Source of the DNA: Acanthamoeba lenticulata
Lineage: Eukaryota; Discosea; Longamoebia; Acanthamoebidae
Length of the DNA: 13,257 nucleotides
Direction: 5' to 3'
Assembly: GCA_002179805.1 (NCBI GenBank)
Contig: NAVB01000614.1
Coordinates: forward strand, 1-13,257
Part shown: positions 1 to 9,427 of the stretch, piece after piece
Position numbering within the stretch: the stretch's first letter is position 1
Layout of the letters: the number at the start of each line of letters is the position of its first letter
Notes under the pieces: model-generated
The model's input: the letters and a program-made list of their open reading frames with translations, nothing else
Told to the model about the DNA's origin: nothing
Databases searched by the model: none
Position numbers and translations under genes: made by a program

Positions 1-100
1 CCTTCCGCGCCTCCGCCCGTTTGCATCTGTTTGATTGCTGAAAGGCTTGCTGTTGTGATGAGATCTCCTGCTACACTCACACACAATGAATGAATGAATC

Positions 101-120
101 TATTTATTTATTTATTTATT
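101..120 (-). terminator. Tandem polyadenylation signal of the apyrase gene
   Basis: On the minus strand this stretch reads as overlapping AATAAA hexamers (TTTATT repeated on the plus strand). It begins about 35 nt after the apyrase stop codon, a normal position for a poly(A) signal. It could also be just a 4-bp AATA microsatellite, but both the placement and the orientation fit a 3' end. Confidence 0.65.
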
Positions 121-154
121 ACCATCTCGCGATGACGGCCCTCCTGGTCGTCGC

Positions 155-476
155 TCAGAGGATCTCGATGCCCTCGAACCTGCGGCCATCCTCCACATGA
201 GAACGAAATAGAAAGGGAGGAGAGAGAGAGAGAGAGAGATAGAAAGGGGAGGAACGCAGCAGCAGCAGCAGTAACGATTTGGAACACAATGTGGGGACCG
301 TACTTGACGGGTCCGATGTAGGTCTCATCCATCAGCACGCGGCCGTCGAGATCAAACACCGTGATGTCTGTCGTCGCCGCCCCTAATCAGTCAACCAAGT
401 CACATTCGCCCAGGCCGTGGCCCGCGCAATAACTCCATGCATTGATGATAGAAGACACGGCTTGCTGCGTCTCTCA

Positions 477-524
<48 letters not shown>

Positions 525-2805
525 GATGGGGTGGACGACGCGTACAGGTGGAGATGGTGTCCTGGTGTTCCTCCGTCTTGAGCGCGACGACTTCGTGTTC
601 ACGGAAAGGAATAAACTGGAACGACGCAAACCCGTGCGTGGGCTTGTTCTCCTGCACCCGTCACCATCAGTATTACCATCACCCACTCGGAGGCGGCAGG
701 AGCCACTCATGCCGGGGCGAAGGCCAACCAACGCGAGTCGCGAGTTGTAATCGGGGGGGGGGGCACGTGAGAGGGAGAAGGCACCCCGATGTGCGAAACG
801 CGGATGTCAGAGAACTGCTCATTCATGGAGATCACCGTGTCCGAGCCGCGCGACTCGTCCAATGTCTCGTCGTACGCCTCCTGCCGTGGCGGACAGTTGA
901 TTGCAGGAAAAGAGGGAAAAGATGGGGTATGGAGGTGAGGAGAAGGCCACAACGCGCTTCTCACAAGGGAGGCAGCACCGTGGACACGCGGCGCGGGAGG
1001 AAGAACCAGCGCCGGAGGGCGGCGTTCCATCGGATGGCCTCGTGCAGGAGGTAGCCCGGATACAGCGTGCCCGTCTCCTTCCTACGCACGTTCCCTCTCC
1101 GCAGTCGCCTCTTTGTCAGCTGAGTCCCATCCCCCACCTCCCAACCCATTTGGTGGCCCACGCGCAATATGGGAGGAGAAATAGGGAAGGTGCGTGCCTG
1201 AGAGCCGTGTAGAGCTGGCCCCAGTCCAGTCGCTCAATCCGGCCTTCGGCGTCAATCCGGGCGATCCATTGCGGATTGTTGTTCACAAATTCCTGAATGA
1301 AGGTGGTGTAAATGGAGGCCCCACGCCCCACAGGAGAGGAGAGGGAGGAATCCGTACGCCCTTCGTGGTGGTCCACTCCTTTCCGGTGGAGCCGACGTAG
1401 AGGTGCGAGTCTTTGACCGTCGCCCATTCGATCTTGAGGCCCTGTACGCACCACATCACGTGTCGCATCGCACCCCGAGACCATCCGCAACCCGCATTTG
1501 TGAGCCCCTCTCCCGTGTATACACACATGCACATACGCATACACCCACCCCCGCCCCATTTTCGGGTTTCGAAATCCTTCCAAGAGAGAGAGAGAGAGAA
1601 AGAAAGCAAGAAAAGGCAATGGGCTTTGGGGAGAGGAGAGGAGGCAAATTGAGAACCTTGTCGACATGCCCGTTGCCGTCCATGATGATGTGCTTGGGAA
1701 TAACCTTGCCGCCCTCCACAAAATAGACTAGTGCGACAACGATTAAAGAGTTAGTGACTCATCCCGGGAGCGTGTGGTGAGTGGGACACGATAGACCCCG
1801 CAACGGCATGCAGAGAAGATGCGGGTCCACACGTGCTCGCCACATACCGATTCCAGTGCGATCATCAAAGGTGAGCAGCTGGTCATTGAAGTAGGCCAGC
1901 TCCGAGAGCTCCATACCCCTCGAGCCATCGTTATACGTCGACAAGATCTCGGTGGTCTGATTGACGATGCGATAGTCCCAACCCCGTCCCACAAACAGGC
2001 GATCGATCGGCATCGATGCTGCAATGTAAGAAAGCGAGCAAGCAAACCCGCACAGAGGCGAGAGGGGGTCATCGTACGGTCTCATCCCAGGAGATAGAGT
2101 ACTTGCGAGTGTCGGGGTTACGCGTGAGAGTGCCGCTCTTGAGAATGCTCTTCCACTTTTTGTCGTCCTGTATTTGTAGCAACCTGGTTGATGAGCGCGA
2201 GAGGAGAGAGCAAAGATGACCCTGAGAGAGAAAGAGAGAAAGAGAGAAAGAGAGAGATGGGGAAGCGTCCTACGGTTTTGGAGGCCTTGTCCATGTCGGC
2301 AACAATGGTGATGGAGTACTGCGTGGAGGATGGCTTGTACTTGTGGTAGGCCTACACGCTCGGTATGTGTGCGCGCCCAGCCACCGTGAGCGCGCACGAT
2401 CCACAGGCTAAAAGCAAACAAGAACAGCGCAAGGAGCGACGTTGCACCTGCTGGAGCGGGTAACGAAGGCAGGCTTCGAGCGTGGCCTCCCTCAGGCCTC
2501 GCGAGTGCGGCGAGGTTCCCGTGCCGTTGTCCAAGAAGGCGGGATTCGAGTACAGCAACAGGCCCACAAAGATGAGCACCACCACTACACCCACCACAAC
2601 CTGCACAAGGGGCAAAAGGTTGCATTTTTTGTGAGAACACACAACGCGGCAACAAAGACAAAGGAGGGAAGATCCACGTCACCTGCTTGTGGCGCGAGTG
2701 AAGCTGCGAGAAGGGACCCATTCTGCGCTTGAAAGGTGCGGGCTCGTAAGCGTATCCGAACTGGCCAGGTCCTCGTAGCGAGTTGTTGGGCAGCTCCGTG
2801 AACAT
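155..2805 (-). CDS. CANT1: Calcium-activated nucleotidase / apyrase, CANT1 type
   Basis: Predicted 398-aa type II membrane protein of the calcium-activated apyrase family, which hydrolyses UDP/GDP (and less ADP) in the ER/Golgi lumen or outside the cell. Exons, high to low: 2805-2683, 2600-2448, 2351-2274, 2167-2078, 1956-1848, 1727-1657, 1441-1358, 1292-1198, 1081-979, 880-785, 651-546, 367-304, 179-155 (TGA). Phases all close. A short cytosolic tail (1-41) precedes one hydrophobic anchor (about 42-58); then comes the propeller: VADMD (109-113), RGMELSEL (161-168), DDRTG (179-183), KIEWATVKD (211-219), GKEWTTT (228-234), NPQW (242-245), RRWFFLPRR (291-299), PTHGFASF (338-345) and a final KFEGIEIL. 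Length and every motif spacing match human CANT1 (about 400 aa) as I recall it. The intron after exon 8 is GC-AG. An upstream in-frame GTG at 2883 was not preferred over this ATG. Confidence 0.93.
220..239. repeat. GA dinucleotide run in apyrase intron 12
   Basis: About ten GA units inside the intron at 180-303, followed by a short CAG run. On the coding (minus) strand it is a CT-rich tract upstream of the acceptor. Related purine-rich runs sit in other introns of the same gene (about 1583-1606). Confidence 0.8.
475..524. repeat. CACG tetranucleotide microsatellite, about 12 copies
   Basis: A perfect CACG/ACGC tandem of 50 bp lies wholly inside apyrase intron 11 (368-545). It explains the repetitive Arg-Thr-His-Ala and Arg-Ala-Cys-Val open frames here, which are not genes. 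A perfect tetranucleotide array of this length is likely to vary between strains. Confidence 0.9.
1082..1197 (-). other. GC-AG intron (intron 8 of the apyrase gene)
   Basis: Exon 8 ends at CTCAG and is followed by GCACGC; no GT is available nearby. Joining at this GC and at the acceptor TAG|G keeps frame and gives ALR, then KETGTLY, then PGYLLHE. This has the same residue count between ALR and PGYL as the human protein, so the GC donor is well supported. Confidence 0.8.
2224..2258. repeat. GAGAGAAA purine repeat in apyrase intron 3
   Basis: Imperfect GAGAGAAA units within the intron at 2168-2273, next to the 5' splice site side. On the transcribed strand it is a CT-rich run. No coding content. 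Confidence 0.75.
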
Positions 2806-3251
2806 CAACACACGTGCTGAGCTCGCGGTTTGATTTGAGAGTAAATCAAATCGCGTGGACGATAACGACAGCGCGTTGCCCACAACAAAGAGCCCAACAA
2901 GGAGGAGAGCGCCGGCACAAACAAACCGTCAAGAGAGAGAGGGGCTGGCTACGCGGGCCACGTCAGCAACAAACGGCCGAAAGTCCGCTGTGGGCAAAAA
3001 TTCTCCGGAGCTCTCTGCGGCTGGCGAGAAAGGAAGACGAGACGCCACCAACTTTTCGTGTCCACGGCAAAGCCTTACGGCTCGAGTTCGAGGCTCTCGG
3101 CCTTCTGCACAACACTTGTTCCTCCTCTCCTTATCCCTGCCTATGTCTCCAGGGTCTTCCAATTCTGATCAATTTTAATTCCGACTGTAATTCGACGACC
3201 GAAGACGATTTCGGTTCTTCTCTTTTCTCTTATCCGCGACCACCAAAGAGA
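2806..3251. promoter_or_regulatory. Divergent promoter region between apyrase and VTT genes
   Basis: 446 bp separate the two start codons, which face away from each other, so this stretch must hold both 5' leaders and both core promoters. The VTT frame is open upstream of its ATG but contains no earlier in-frame ATG. A pyrimidine-rich stretch ending CTCCAG near 3151 could be a 5'-UTR acceptor. I see no convincing TATA box. A palindrome lies at 2824-2855. Confidence 0.6.
2824..2855. repeat. Near-perfect 13-bp inverted repeat in the divergent promoter
   Basis: Left arm 2824-2836 (CGCGGTTTGATTT) and right arm 2843-2855 (AAATCAAATCGCG) are reverse complements at 12 of 13 positions, with a 6-nt spacer. 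It lies 19 bp upstream of the apyrase ATG, so it may be a dimeric factor site or a 5'-leader hairpin. The function is inferred. Confidence 0.7.
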
Positions 3252-5226
3252 ATGGGCTCACCCTCAGAGAGCCGAGCTTTGGACGCGCCCAAGGAAACAC
3301 AACCTCAATCCTGCTTGGCTCGATGGTGGCCGAAATGGTCGCGATGGACCTGGTTCAAGGTCATTACCTCCATAATTGCTTGCGTGCTTCTGTGTGTATT
3401 CTTCTACTGGTTCTCGGCCAAGGGCTACCTGGCCATCTTCCTTGAATGGGTGAAAGACATTGGTTACTGGGGCAACTTGCTCTTTGTCGTCGCCTTCACC
3501 CTGACCGGCCTCCCCTTCATGCTCATCGGCTATACTCCCCTCGGCCTTGCCGCGGGCTTCATTTATGGCCAAGATGGCCCCATTCTCGGTACGAAGTCAC
3601 ACGAACCATCCCATCCGCCACCACCACCACGCGTCGTCTCCTTTTGCTGGCGCCGGCGCTCAACTCGCAACCAACTCAATGCACCACAACCACTAACGTG
3701 CACGTGGTGGCCGTTCAGGAATTTTGAACGCGTCGGTGACGGTGCTGATCGGCACCATCACGGGCTCCATCGTCGGGTTCTGGTCGTGCCGGGTACTGTG
3801 CAAGAGCTGGTTCCAGCGGAAGATCAACGAGAGCCCGACCCTCCAGGCCTTCATGCACACGATGGAGTCCAAGGGCTTCTACCTCATCCTCATCATGCGC
3901 ATGGCCCCCATCCCTTTTGGCGTCCAGAACGGCCTCTTCTCCGTGCGCTTGCTCCTCTCCTCTGCTTCACCCCGTCGCATGAATTCCACACACATGCCCA
4001 CACACACGTACTCAACACGAGAGACTTACGCGCGCCACACATGCGCAGGTGTCCAACGTGTCGGTGCTGTCCTTCTCGGTGGCGACCATCGTCGGGCTCG
4101 TGCCGGAGATCCTCATGCTGGTGTACATGGGCACCACCATGGCCGACCTGACCTCCATCGCCACGGGCGACTTCAAGTTTGGCCTCTGGCAGAAGGTCAT
4201 GCTCGGGGTGGAGATCGGGATGACGCTCATCCTCTTCGTGCTGCTCTTCTTCCTCTCGCGCGAGGCCATGCGCAAGGTCAAGCAGCGCCAACGGTACACC
4301 CCGCCCCCCCCCCCGCTCCCAGCGCCAATTTTTCTTTTCATTTCGAATAATGTTTGAATATTCGTAATTAATAGTATTAATAATAATTACTCTCCCGCGG
4401 ATCCCAATAATCATAATAATCGTAATAATCGTCGACATGCGCCAATGCTTTCGGGAACATGCAGGGAAGCGGAGATGGCGGAGGGGCTGGCCGACCTGGA
4501 GATGGAGGACTCGGAGATGGATGGAGAGGAGACCGGGGCCCTGCCACCGCTGGACGAGACCGACCGAAGTCGCCTCTTGCGCGCCATCAACGGCGACGGC
4601 GCCGATGGTGCGTTCCCCTTTCTAGACCACGGGGATGATGATGATGACCACCACCACTACCACCACCACCACGACGACTACGACGACGAAGAAAACGGAA
4701 AAGGAAAAGAAGGAGGCGGAGGCGGAGGAGAGGAAGAGATGGGAGGAGAACAACACAAACCACCATTAGCGTCACCATCACCATCATCTCCATCACCATC
4801 ATCTCCATCTCCATCACCGCTCGATCATCAATAGTCAATCAATACTCCTCCTCCTCCTCCTCCCCTTTTTACCTCCCCTCCAGGTAATCTACCTGCCTCT
4901 GTTTCGCGCGTGGCTTCTTCCTCCTCCTCCTCTCCATTACCCCCCCCCCCTCCCTCTGATGCGCTCTCTTTCTTTCTTTTATTTTTCTCTTTCTCTCTTT
5001 CTCTCTCTTTGCCCTTCTTGTGGTGGTTGGGGGGTTCCCTCCCACCTCCTCACGTGTCGCCAATCTTTGTCCCGTGCCTGCAGACTCGAGCGAGGCGGAG
5101 ATGGAGGAGGCCACCACCACCATCAACAACAATAACAACGGGAGCGGCAATTTTGTGGGCGCCGTCAAGAGGTCCGGGAAGGACATCCTCCAAAAGGTGA
5201 TCACCACCAAAAGCAAGGGGGAGTGA
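3252..5226 (+). CDS. VTT-domain (SNARE-associated Golgi / DedA-like) membrane protein, TMEM64-like
   Basis: Predicted 363-aa multi-pass protein. Exons 3252-3588, 3719-3942, 4049-4293, 4465-4607, 5084-5226 (TGA); phases close. Membrane segments are visible at about 35-54, 73-104, 115-134, 165-186, 189-214 and 238-256. The VTT core at about 85-215 includes the glycine-rich GLAAGFIYG (98-106), GTITGSIVGF (124-133) and the RxxP signature MRMAPIPFGVQN (172-183), followed by GLVPEILMLVYMGTT (203-217). The last two motifs resemble TMEM64 more than TMEM41/VMP1. VTT proteins act in ER/Golgi membranes; TMEM41B and VMP1 are lipid scramblases, but activity here is not shown. The C-terminal tail (257-363) is cytosolic, acidic, then Asn- and Lys-rich. 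Intron 4 (476 nt) is four times longer than most here and begins with an open frame that could give another tail. Divergent from the apyrase gene. Confidence 0.92.
4881..4886 (+). other. Juxtaposed acceptor/donor (AG|GTAA) inside VTT intron 4
   Basis: Within intron 4 (4608-5083) a pyrimidine-rich run (about 4846-4881) ends in CCAG immediately followed by GTAATC. This is the form of a recursive splice site or of an alternative intron boundary. No coding exon is needed here for the main reading frame. Sequence form only; use is unproven. Confidence 0.35.
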
Positions 5227-5903
5227 CCACCGCTGCTGGCGCGCAGCCCCTAAATATTAATTATTTATTTATCACTCCTCTCAGTTCACACGTCACCCGC
5301 ATCCTGTCAATGTATATAAATATGTATATGTATGTGTATATGTATTTATGTTCACCCACTCGTACTGCCACCAGTTGCGGTGGGGCGGGGTTAGCAGCGA
5401 TGTGGGCGCTGACCATTCTTCTCCCTTCTTGCTGTTGTTGTTGTCGCCGGTAGGATTATCAAGTGACGTGGGTGAGCGCCATGCGCGACGAACCCTACCG
5501 TGACGTCTGACAACGACCGCTGTTCTCTTCTCGAGGAGGCGCAGCACCCGGAAGGGAACTTTCAGAGAAAAAGAAGAGCGGAAGGGCGATCAAGGAGTGA
5601 TCCCCTCCTTTGGGGACTAGTCGTGTGCTCCCCGAAGTGCGCGCGCAGCGCAATCTCGGCTGCACAAATTTTTTTGGCCCAGCAACAACCATTTGTTTCA
5701 AGCAACACGTTGGGAAAGGTGTTAAATTAACAAAAAAAAGGGGGGGTTGTTGTGTTCTTGGTGCCGTGCTAATGGCATTAGACATTACGAATGAACAACT
5801 TGGGATGGACAAAATGGGGGGGGGAGACTCTCCAGCCTCCACACCCTTCTAGGTGCCACGCCCGTGCTCTTCCCACGACGAGAGAGGATGCCTGATATTC
5901 CCC
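5227..5903. other. Convergent 3' gap between VTT and HID1 genes; no gene seen
   Basis: 677 bp between two stop codons on opposite strands. It holds an AT-rich block just after the VTT stop (5251-5275, TTTATT copies, which read AATAAA on the minus strand), a TATATGTATG-rich tract (about 5307-5349), homopolymer runs near 5732-5747 and 5816-5824, and a small palindrome CTAATGGCATTAG at 5769-5781. Open frames here are short, of low complexity and resemble no family I recognise. It most likely carries the two 3' UTRs. Confidence 0.6.
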
Positions 5904-8900
5904 TTAGGCAGGAGCAGGCGTGTCGACCATCTTGACGGTAATGAGCTTCACGCGCGTCGCGTAGAAGAGCGGCGGGTTCACGTTTCGCAAGTAGATCACG
6001 CCCCACCTGCGTGTTTGCCCCCCCCCCGCCCAACACCGCGCCCCACGCATGCGGGTGAGAATCGGTGGTTGATCACAGGCAGGACCATGATGGCCTTGGG
6101 TTGGGTGGGAGGAAGAGCGTACATGAAGGTGGTGAACCACATCTTGGCAACGGCGTTGGATTGGTACCTCCTGAGGAGGATCGGGTGCGGGACGGGCAAG
6201 AGGCCCACAAGGGTCGTGTTGCGCAGGTACTCGAGGATCTGCGTTTCGTCAGTCGACGAGCCGGACACGAGGGTCGGGATCTGCGGGACGATCGCCGCCA
6301 GGAGCCGAATGATGGGCACGATGGGCAGCGACGCGCGCCACGATTCGATCCACTCATTGGTCGGCACGAACGTGCCGTCGGCCGACGATGGCGCGCCGGC
6401 GCTCGCGGGCTCCTCGGCCGGGGAAGCGTCAGCCGCCTCGCTCGCCGGGGAGGCGGCCGACTCGGGAGCGGCCACGCTCATGGCCGACGAGACTTCCTCG
6501 TTCGAGGGCGCCGGGGTGGTCACCGTCGCCGCAGGCACCGCAGGTCCCGCGGGCTGCTGCTGGTCGTCATGCTCGCGCGGGAAGACGCCGGCGCCAGGCA
6601 CGGGCGTCGCCGGTTCTGTAGCGGTGGCTCCTTCGGCAGGCGGGGCCGGCTCGACAGGCTGGAGCTCCTTGGAGATGTTGAGCTCGGCCAACTCGCCCGA
6701 GGCGTCCAGGGGCTGCACCGGCGAGACAGCTGCGTCGGGCTCGGCGGCGGGCGGAACAGCGTCAGCAGCAGCAGCAGCAGGGAGGGGCTTGGGCTGGAGG
6801 GCAGAGAGGTCGATGCGGGCGAGGCTGGAGAAGCCCTCGCGGTAGCGGATCATGGCGTAGATGAGCTGGTAGTTGCCCTCGTACTGGTACTGGATGAAGT
6901 TGTTGAACACGTTGAGGAGGAAAAAGATGTAGCGGTGGTTCCGCTCGTTGGCAAAGAGGAAGCGCGGGCGCGAGAGGAGCTTGAAGAGGTGCATGAGCTT
7001 GTTGGCGGTCACCATTCCGACGGCCTTGACGAAGGGCGACACGTTGGCCAAAATGCTGAGCCAGCACTCGTACAGGATCTCCAGCTCGGCGTGTCCGTCC
7101 ACGATCATCTTGTGGAACACCTGCACGGTGCGTTGGCACACGTGTGTGCGTGTCCGTGTGAGCCAAAATCGCCCAAGAATTCGAGGCAGGATGACAAATT
7201 ATGTACGGAATGTGTGCGTACCAGGATGAGGTAGTCGGCGTAATTGCCGGTGAAGGTGGGGAGGTCGATGGTGACGCGCCGCACGAAGGGCTTGTTAAGC
7301 TGCACACCGAACTCGCGCTTGCTGCTCATGTGGAGCAGCGCGAACGTGCCCAGCAGGATGAGCCCGCGCTGCGCTGCTCATTCCACCACACGCCACCATC
7401 GCCATCAGGAGACCGCTGCAAAGCCTTTTTTACCTCTGCCGCTGCAGGATTTAAGGGTATTTGACGGCTTTGGAGGGGGGGGAGGAGGGGGCACGTACTG
7501 ATGTCCTTGCGGCCCTCGTGGAGGTAGTGCAGGATGGGGTCGAGGACCTTGGTCACGTCCCCCTTCATCAGCAGCCAGCGGAAGAACCCCTGCTCCCGCC
7601 GCCACATAAGGCACACGCAAAGACACAACGCCAGGAGGCCCGAGGCTGCATCAGGTCATGGAGCCTCGTGTCGCGTAGAAGTGGTGTGGCGTGTGGGAGG
7701 CGGCGGGAAGGGGTCGATGGTGCAGTGTGGTGGTGGTGGTGATGATGGTTGAGTGGAAGTTGGGGGAGGGGGAAGGCTGACCTGGTTGTCCTGGATGAGC
7801 TTCCAGAAGAGCATGAGGACCTCCTGGTGGCAGGAGACCTGCTTGGTGGAGTTGGGGAGGTAGGTGTTGTGGGCGCGGATGGGGTTGGCGAGGAGCTGGT
7901 GGAGGGCCTCGTAGACCCACTCGAACTCGCGGGGCTGGTCGATGGTCTTGAGGTACTCGACAAAGATGTTCTTGGCCGCCCCGGCCGGGCGCACGAGGAG
8001 CGGCGAGGGCTCGTGGTTGAGCAGCACGGCCAGCACCTGCAGCGATGTGTCGGCCAGGCCCTCCCGGCTGTCGCTGAAGAGGACGTGGTTGTAGGGCATG
8101 CCCCACCCGACCGGGTCGTAGGACAGCGCCGTGTTGAGCAGCGAGTAGAACAGCGCCAGCGAGTGGTACGACGTCGTGCAGGCCACCATGTCCAGCCACC
8201 GGTTCACGTACACCTCATCCGTCGTCCTTGATGTCGTGATTGGTCATGTTAGTCGTGGTGTTCACTTCTCGCATAAAACTAAAAAATGTCAAGAATGCTG
8301 ATGTGGGGCGAGGAAGGAGGGGAGGGACGGAGCACCAACCTGTAGAGAGCCTCAGAAAAGAGGACGAGAAGGCAGCGGAGGACCTCGGTGCGGTTGGCGT
8401 ACATGTGGGCGGCCGTGGGGAGCACATCCTGGACGCCCACGCCGGCGGCCCAGACGTACTCGAGGGGCAAGAAGGCGTCGCTCTCGGGCGTGCGCGTGAG
8501 CGGCGAGACCGTGAAGTTGGGGTAGAACAGGAGGTTGACGATGGCGTTCAGCAGCCGGATCGCCAGCGGGTCGGTCGGGTCCTCGCCCTTGAACAGCAGC
8601 GTGTCCTCCAGCACGCCCGCCACTGGCTCGTACATGGGCTTCTTTCCCGCTGGGGTAGCCTCACTGGCTTCGGCTGTCGCGGGCTCGTCGTGCTTCTGGA
8701 GGTCTACGCCGTTGGGCTGCGGTGCCGCGACGTTCTCAATGCCCTCGCCCGCCGCGCCGTTCTCAGCGGTAGCTGCGTCATGGGCGCCGTTTTCGGCGGC
8801 GTCAGCGGCGGCGGTGGCTGTGGTTGTGGCGGCGGGAGGTGGGGCAGTGGAGACAGGCAGCTCGCGGCGCCAGAAGACGGCGTCGAGGAAGTCGTCAGAC

Positions 8901-9297
8901 TGGTCCTCTTCAATAAACGGCAGCAGGCGCGTCACCAAACGCACGCAGTTGAGGGCCGCCTTGTAGTCAGCCGCTGTGTTGGAGGAACCCGAACCCACCA
9001 CTTGCCTCATGCGCTTAACCGCCTGCAACACGATACCGATGAGCCAAGAGTTTGATGGAGGAACAGACAAGGAGGAGGGAAGTATCACACCTTGTTGAGG
9101 AGAAGGGCTAGGTTGCGTGGGTGCTGTTGCTTGATGCGGCGCACATCCTCAGGCTTCACACAATTGAACGTTTCCTCGACCGAAGTGGGTAAAGACCAGA
9201 AAGCATCCCAAAATTGGTCGTCATTCGGTGCGATTTCACGTTCCACCAGTGCCCGCAAGAAAGAAGGGTAGTCTTGCTTGGACGCTGTCAGTCCCAT
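5904..9297 (-). CDS. HID1: HID1 (high-temperature-induced dauer formation 1) family protein
   Basis: Predicted 892-aa peripheral Golgi protein; the family is needed for trans-Golgi sorting and dense-core vesicle biogenesis in animals. Exons: 9297-9091, 9022-8340, 8226-7782, 7589-7499, 7373-7222, 7120-6123, 6006-5904 (TAA); phases close. The N-terminus MGLTASK fits the N-myristoylation pattern (Gly2, Ser6), as does human MGSTDSK. Shared blocks in order: FWDAFW near 30, YDPVGWGMPYNH and FSDSRE in exon 3, TYLPNSTK, FGVQLNKP in exon 5, VTANKL (near 562), FFLLNVFNNFIQYQ, and LVGLLPVPHPI (near 832), MWGVIYLRNVNPP at the end. Human HID1 is about 788 aa; the excess is two Ala/Pro/Glu-rich disordered stretches at about 128-197 and 635-778. 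Exon 3 joins through an AAG acceptor with a poor pyrimidine tract, the least certain junction. Long plus-strand open frames opposite exon 6 are shadows. Confidence 0.94.
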
Positions 9298-9427
9298 CTT
9301 TCACGTTGTGCGATGCAATTCCCTCGCGCGCAGTCAGGCTTGTCCGCGCACGCCACCTCAGCAGCTCCCACAGAGAATGCCACGAATTTGCCTTTTTTGT
9401 AGACGTGTTCTTGCTGCTTCTTTTGGG
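9298..9427 (-). promoter_or_regulatory. 130-bp gap holding HID1 promoter and GYF gene 3' end
   Basis: Only 130 bp separate the GYF gene stop codon from the HID1 start codon, both on the minus strand. The HID1 5' leader and core promoter must therefore fit here or overlap the upstream gene's 3' UTR. No AATAAA or TATA element is evident. Confidence 0.5.

Noticed and set aside
400..750. Open frames on both strands translating the CACG repeat
   Set aside because: The repeat reads open in several frames. The region is apyrase intron 11 and exon 11, and the repeat peptides have no family match.
1957..2018. Longer apyrase exon 5 including the ASMPIDRLFVGRGWDYR stretch
   Set aside because: No acceptor in the right phase supports it. 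Joining at CAATCAG|ACC gives exactly the 16-residue spacing between W and GMEL seen in human CANT1.
2814..3251. In-frame upstream extension of the VTT protein to a GTG at 2814
   Set aside because: There is no in-frame ATG in the extension, its composition is unlike coding sequence, and the ATG at 3252 immediately precedes the first conserved part.
4357..4440. AT-rich TAATAAT stretch considered as a gene boundary or insertion
   Set aside because: It lies inside VTT intron 3 with clean borders on both sides; no inverted repeats or target duplications are visible.
5495..5852. Open frames of 76-115 codons in the VTT/HID1 gap
   Set aside because: Low-complexity products on both strands, no family resemblance, and homopolymer runs typical of UTR or intergenic DNA.
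5853..7234. Two long plus-strand open frames (330 and 389 codons) opposite HID1 exon 6
   Set aside because: They are antisense to a well-matched HID1 exon in GC-rich sequence. Their products are Gly/Arg/Ala-rich with no recognisable domain and would cross real intron borders.
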